A stretch of 64,000 bases of DNA from Candidatus Devosia phytovorans (GTDB taxonomy: Bacteria > Pseudomonadota > Alphaproteobacteria > Rhizobiales > Devosiaceae): NCBI GenBank assembly GCA_029202405.1, contig CP119312.1, positions 3,601,001 through 3,665,000 of the forward strand, read 5' to 3'. A program made the position numbers and the translations under genes. Shown here in pieces: positions 60,290 to 64,000 of this stretch. The notes under the pieces are model-generated. The model saw only the letters and a list, made by a program, of their open reading frames with translations. It had not been told where the DNA came from and ran no database searches. The stretch's first letter is position 1; the number at the start of each line of letters is the position of its first letter.

Positions 60290-61165
60290 TCAGCGCAGGC
60301 CGAGCTTTTCCTTCCACCAGCGCTGCCAGCGATGCCGGGCAAAGCGGTAGAAGAGGTCATTGGTCATGACGTGGCGATAGGTGCGCGCATAGGCCGTGCT
60401 GCGCAGCATGCCCGCCAGGATCGCCCAGGGCTTGGTCTTGCCGGTGAAATGCAGAATGGCAGGGTCGAGTGCCTCATGGGCAAAGTGGGTGTCGATGACA
60501 TTCCAGCGCCAGGGCAGCGCCTGCCAGCGATCACGGAAGATCACGTTCAGCACGCCCTGGTCGTAGTAGAGCCTGGGCAGGACGCCGGTCTGGGCCAACG
60601 TTGCGATCTCGCGTGCGAAGTCCATCTGACGCCATTGATCGAGGTCGATGACCAGCATGCCGGAATTGAAATTGACGTCGGCCGGATCAAAAATATCGGC
60701 ATTCTGGCGCATGTCCTTGCGCAGCATCACCCATGGCGACAGCGAATCTGCCACCGCGCCCAGGGGATGGCCACCCAGCTCCATGGCGATGAGCTGTTCG
60801 ATGGGCTTGCGCACCATCATGTCGCAATCGAGATAAACGACCTTGCTGACGTTGGCTGGCAGCAGGCTGCCCAGCATCAGCCTGGCATAGACGATTTTGG
60901 GCCATTGCGCGGAGGCCGGCATGCCGGTGACGAAGGTCTCGAAGGCGGGGATTTCGGCCAGTGGGTAGTAGCGCAATGTGGCGCCGTATTCGGACGCGAT
61001 CTGATCGAGATCGCTCTTGTATTCGGCCGCCAGCGGCAGATGGATCAGATGGAAGACCAGATCGCGCCGGCGTTTCGTCGACAGGCAGATCGAGCGCATC
61101 ACCGCATAGGCGGGCGCCCAGAAGCCGTCGTCAAAACAGAGGGCAATATGGAGCTGGTCAGACAT
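60290..61165 (-). CDS. glycosyltransferase family 8, copy 2
   Basis: A 291-aa paralogue of copy 1 with DCDMMV in VVYLDCDMMVRKPIEQLI, and LHFTGKTKPWA as the GT8 signature. The overlap with the O-antigen-ligase-like gene (8 bases) and the tandem arrangement suggest joint expression. The two copies have similar lengths and nearly identical C-termini (HVMTNDLFYRFARHRWQRWW), indicating duplication followed by divergence of the catalytic domain. Confidence 0.9.
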   Translation of the reverse strand: MSDQLHIALCFDDGFWAPAYAVMRSICLSTKRRRDLVFHLIHLPLAAEYKSDLDQIASEYGATLRYYPLAEIPAFETFVTGMPASAQWPKIVYARLMLGSLLPANVSKVVYLDCDMMVRKPIEQLIAMELGGHPLGAVADSLSPWVMLRKDMRQNADIFDPADVNFNSGMLVIDLDQWRQMDFAREIATLAQTGVLPRLYYDQGVLNVIFRDRWQALPWRWNVIDTHFAHEALDPAILHFTGKTKPWAILAGMLRSTAYARTYRHVMTNDLFYRFARHRWQRWWKEKLGLR

Positions 61166-62417
61166 CGCTTCGTCCGGGATCAGCGGGCAGGAACAGCAGA
61201 ACCGCAGTCACAACAACCAGGGCGAATTTCGGAATCTCCACCATGAACAGGACGTCCGTGGCGCCGCCGACAAACAGTCCGAGGACGAAGGTTCCGGCCA
61301 GATAGGCGCGCAGGCTCCACTTGCCTTCGCCGCCATGGCTGCGCTGTGCCAGGAATGGCGCCGCCATGAACAGGCAATAGGCGGCAAAGCCCATGATGCC
61401 TGCGGCGACGGCAAAGCTCAGGGCATCATTGTGGATATAGGCCCAGCCTTCGGCCGCATAGCCTGCCCGACCCAGTTCGGACAGAAAAGGCATGGACGCG
61501 GTCAGCTGATCACGCCAGCCATGGCCGATCCATGGCGAGTGGACGAAAGCCTGCCAGCCAGCGCTATACATTTCGAGGCGATAGGCGGTCGAGACGTCGC
61601 CCCCCAGATCGCCGGTAAGGCTGCCCCAGGTTGCGCGCAGGGCATCGAAGGGGCGGGTGAAACCGGCTAGGCTTGCCAGATAGAAGATCAACAGCACAGA
61701 TGCCGCCAGGACGATGGGCGTGAGCAGCTTTTGCCAGAGCGGCATGGCGCGGCGCTGCATCCAGAACAGGCCATAGAGCAGCGCGAGTGCGCAACCAACG
61801 ACCAGGGCTGCTCGGGTGCCGGAGGCGACCGAGGCGACAAAGCCCAGCAGCGGACCGGCAAGCGCCAGCCAGCGCCAGGGGGAGGCGCTCATCAGGGTCA
61901 CGCCCAATCCCATGAAGCCCAGCGTCACTGCCAGAGCAGCAAAATGGATCGGACTAAGGCTCGGTGCCGTCACCCGCATCTCTCCCTGCGACATGCCATA
62001 AAGGCCGACCGCGGCAGCAAAGCCCGCCCCGACGATGCAGACCAGTGCGAATTGCTGCAACGTGACGCTTCGAGACAGGGGGGCTATGGCGAGCATAAGG
62101 ACTGGCGCCAGCGCAAACACCGAAAAGCTCACGAGGGAGGAAATGCTGGGCCAGCCGGGCTGGAGCAGGAAGGCGACGGCCAGCAGCACGAAACCACCCC
62201 ATAACGCCCAGAGCGCGGGAGACTTCAGCAGCTTTTGCCAGTCTGGTGTGTGCCAGCCGACGGCAATCGTGGGGATGGACAAGGCGAGACCGACATAGGC
62301 AGCGCCATTGCCAAGAAAAGGCCAGAGCAGGAGTGTCGACAGAAGCGCGCCAGCACTCAGTGCGGCAGCGATGCGGTCGCGGGGACCCAAGAGGCCCAGG
62401 GAGATGGTCGATTGCAT
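61158..62417 (-). CDS. O-antigen ligase/polymerase-family membrane protein
   Basis: A 419-aa protein with about 11 hydrophobic segments and a long loop in the C-terminal half, the Wzy/WaaL layout. The loop contains RLEMYSAGWQAFVHSPWIGH followed by HNDALSFAVAAGIMG, the Wzy_C motif pair whose His is essential in O-antigen ligase. The family alone does not distinguish ligase from polymerase. It is the first gene of the GT8 run. ATG at 62417. Confidence 0.85.
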   Translation of the reverse strand: MQSTISLGLLGPRDRIAAALSAGALLSTLLLWPFLGNGAAYVGLALSIPTIAVGWHTPDWQKLLKSPALWALWGGFVLLAVAFLLQPGWPSISSLVSFSVFALAPVLMLAIAPLSRSVTLQQFALVCIVGAGFAAAVGLYGMSQGEMRVTAPSLSPIHFAALAVTLGFMGLGVTLMSASPWRWLALAGPLLGFVASVASGTRAALVVGCALALLYGLFWMQRRAMPLWQKLLTPIVLAASVLLIFYLASLAGFTRPFDALRATWGSLTGDLGGDVSTAYRLEMYSAGWQAFVHSPWIGHGWRDQLTASMPFLSELGRAGYAAEGWAYIHNDALSFAVAAGIMGFAAYCLFMAAPFLAQRSHGGEGKWSLRAYLAGTFVLGLFVGGATDVLFMVEIPKFALVVVTAVLLFLPADPGRSDV

Positions 62418-62480
62418 ATGCGCCGCCTTTCGCCTCCGCTATCGCCAAATTCCCAGGGCGGGTCAACAAACCAACTTGCG

Positions 62481-62499
62481 AATGATTTGCAATTGCATT
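62481..62499. promoter_or_regulatory. Fur/Mur-type operator candidate before sitA
   Basis: AATG (62481-62484) and CATT (62496-62499) enclose TTTGCAATTG; TGCAATTGCA (62488-62497) is a perfect 10-bp palindrome. It lies 33 bases before the sitA start. Similarity to rhizobial Mur (manganese) boxes is by recollection. Confidence 0.45.
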
Positions 62500-62531
62500 A
62501 GCTTCCGTCGCGTATTGACCTGGAGTGCGTA

Positions 62532-63422
62532 ATGCGTCGTCGCCTGTTTTCCGCCCTGTTGCTGACTTCCGCCCTTGCCACCACCCTCCCTGCCATGGCC
62601 CAGGACCGCCTCAAGGTGGTTACGACCTTCACCATCATTGCCGACATGGCACGCAATGTCGCCGGTGACGCTGCGGACGTGGTGTCGATCACCAAGCCGG
62701 GCGCAGAAATTCACAATTACCAGCCGACGCCGGGCGACCTGATTGCGGCGCAGGATGCGGATCTGATCCTGTGGAACGGGCTCAATCTGGAGCAATGGTT
62801 CGAGCAGTTTCTGTCGAACCTGGGCGATATTCCGTCGAGTATCGTGACTGATGGCATCGAGCCGATGGGCATTGGCGAGGGGCCGTATCAGGGCAAGCCC
62901 AATCCGCATGCCTGGATGTCGGCAGATGACGCGCTGATCTATGTCGAGAATATCCGCGCGGCGCTTGCCGCTGCCGATCCGGCCAATGCGGCGACTTATG
63001 ACGCCAATGCAGCGACCTATGTGGCTAAGATCAATGCCACGGTCGAGCCGATCCGCGCGGCGCTGGCCGCCATTCCCGAAGAGCGCCGCTGGCTGGCGAG
63101 TTCGGAGGGGGCGTTTTCCTATCTGGCCCGCGATTATGGGCTGAAGGAGCTCTATCTCTGGCCGATCAATGCCGACCAGCAGGGCACGCCGCAGCAGGTG
63201 CGCCATGTGATCGATGAAGTGCGGGCCAATGCCGTGCCGGCGATTTTTTCGGAATCGACCATTTCCAGCCGCCCGGCCGAACAGGTGGCGCGCGAGACCG
63301 GCATCAAATATGGCGGCGTGCTCTATGTGGATAGCCTCTCGGAAGAGGATGGTCCGGTGCCGACTTACCTTGACTTGCTGTCGGTCACCTCCAACACCAT
63401 TGTCCAAGGCCTTACCCAATGA
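62532..63422 (+). CDS. sitA: metal ABC transporter substrate-binding protein (SitA/MntA-like)
   Basis: A 296-aa cluster-A-I binding protein for Mn2+ or Fe2+. Signal peptide to about residue 23 (AMAQDR). Metal ligands can be traced in AEIHNYQPTPGDL (His about 60), NPHAWMS (His about 125), SSEGAFSYLA (Glu about 191) and YVDSLSEED (Asp about 267). WPINADQQGTPQQVRHVIDE is a SitA hallmark. ATG at 62532, with TGGAGTGCGT upstream; its stop overlaps the ATPase start. Confidence 0.9.
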   Translation: MRRRLFSALLLTSALATTLPAMAQDRLKVVTTFTIIADMARNVAGDAADVVSITKPGAEIHNYQPTPGDLIAAQDADLILWNGLNLEQWFEQFLSNLGDIPSSIVTDGIEPMGIGEGPYQGKPNPHAWMSADDALIYVENIRAALAAADPANAATYDANAATYVAKINATVEPIRAALAAIPEERRWLASSEGAFSYLARDYGLKELYLWPINADQQGTPQQVRHVIDEVRANAVPAIFSESTISSRPAEQVARETGIKYGGVLYVDSLSEEDGPVPTYLDLLSVTSNTIVQGLTQ

Positions 63423-64000
63423 ATGACATGACGCAAGCCATGGTGGCGCCGGGCCTCGAGGTCAGCGACATTACCGTCGCCTACCGCAATGGCACCACGG
63501 CCATCAAGCATGCCAGCTTTTCCATTCCGCGCGGCTCGATCACGGCGCTGGTGGGGGTGAACGGTTCGGGCAAGTCGACGCTGTTCAAGGCCATCATGGG
63601 TTTCGTGCCGCTGGCAGACGGCTCGGTGGATATTCTGGGCGTGCCGGGAAGGCAGGCGCTGAAGCGCAATCTCGTTGCCTATGTGCCGCAGAGCGAGGAC
63701 GTCGACTGGAATTTTCCGGTGCTGGTCGAGGACGTGGTGATGATGGGGCGGTATGGCCACATGGGCATGCTGCGCCGGCCGAGCAAGACCGACCATGACA
63801 TGGTCACCTCGGCGCTTGAACGCGTCAACATGGTGGAATTCCGCCATCGCCAGATCGGCGAACTCTCCGGCGGCCAGAAGAAGCGCGTCTTCCTCGCCCG
63901 GGCCCTGGCGCAGGAGGGTCAGGTGATCCTGCTCGACGAGCCCTTTACCGGCGTCGACGTCAAGACCGAGGATGCCATTGTGGACCTGCTGCGCGCCCTG
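63419..64000 (+). CDS. sitB: metal ABC transporter ATP-binding protein (SitB/MntB-like, partial)
   Basis: The first 194 codons are visible; the gene runs off the right edge. Walker A is ALVGVNGSGKSTLF, Q-loop region VAYVPQSEDVDWNFPVLVED (typical of metal-import ATPases, with DWNFP), signature LSGGQKKRVFLARAL and Walker B VILLDEPFTGVD. Starts ATG at 63419, overlapping the sitA stop (ATGA). Permease genes presumably follow outside the window. Confidence 0.92.
   Translation, partial: MNDMTQAMVAPGLEVSDITVAYRNGTTAIKHASFSIPRGSITALVGVNGSGKSTLFKAIMGFVPLADGSVDILGVPGRQALKRNLVAYVPQSEDVDWNFPVLVEDVVMMGRYGHMGMLRRPSKTDHDMVTSALERVNMVEFRHRQIGELSGGQKKRVFLARALAQEGQVILLDEPFTGVDVKTEDAIVDLLRAL

Overview
The window is a compact, GC-rich stretch of bacterial chromosome with about 70 genes, one tRNA and no phage, insertion-sequence or CRISPR content. 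Gene content points to an alphaproteobacterium of the order Hyphomicrobiales (Rhizobiales), most like Devosia or a close relative. Supporting signs are TAT/TctC-type transporters in quantity, several Gfo/Idh/MocA sugar dehydrogenases, MmcB and DUF1127 proteins, a thioredoxin-TPR / Lon-N / Trm112 block, a UgpC-type sugar ABC operon and a SitA-type metal importer. The genus is an inference from family knowledge; no search could be run.

Layout. 1-15.6 kb is mostly housekeeping: SDR protein, queG, GST, uppP, lolA, ftsK, the amtB-glnK nitrogen pair (minus strand, with a near-consensus sigma-54 site before glnK), a UbiH-type hydroxylase, Trm112 / Lon-N / thioredoxin-TPR, tRNA-Gly(GCC), an aldo-keto reductase, a PDZ protein with an extremely acidic Ca-binding-like tail, and a flavoprotein. 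A DUF2188 gene at 15.7 kb carries an in-frame amber codon at codon 6. 15.9-23.5 kb is a sugar ABC operon with two Gfo/Idh/MocA dehydrogenases and a divergent LysR regulator. 23.5-27.3 kb is a tctCBA tripartite tricarboxylate transporter with a TetR gene. 27.5-31.5 kb holds a TSUP permease and a three-gene catabolic module (Gfo/Idh/MocA, DUF993, sugar-phosphate epimerase type) that I regard as a good candidate for an undescribed carbohydrate pathway. 31.5-36.6 kb has three related MFS permeases with an embedded mmcB gene and a LysR regulator.

41-51.7 kb is a reductive pyrimidine degradation locus: a RutR-like repressor faces an operon for omega-aminotransferase, methylmalonate-semialdehyde dehydrogenase, N-carbamoyl-beta-alanine amidohydrolase, a 68-aa coiled-coil protein and dihydropyrimidinase, followed by an NMT1/THI5-type ABC importer. 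A RutR-like operator lies between the divergent genes. Dihydropyrimidine dehydrogenase is not in the window.

51.9-53.0 kb is a small envelope locus: a 24-aa membrane protein, a 297-aa membrane protein and a 25-aa membrane protein, preceded by a sequence resembling an EcfG general-stress promoter. The two micro-genes were read directly from the bases. 53-64 kb has truB-rbfA, a 2-hydroxyacid dehydrogenase, an SH3 protein, a 131-bp inverted repeat, a siderophore-iron reductase, a YtrA-type GntR regulator with its ABC exporter, two tandem GT8 glycosyltransferases with an O-antigen-ligase-like protein, and the start of a sitAB metal importer that runs off the right edge.
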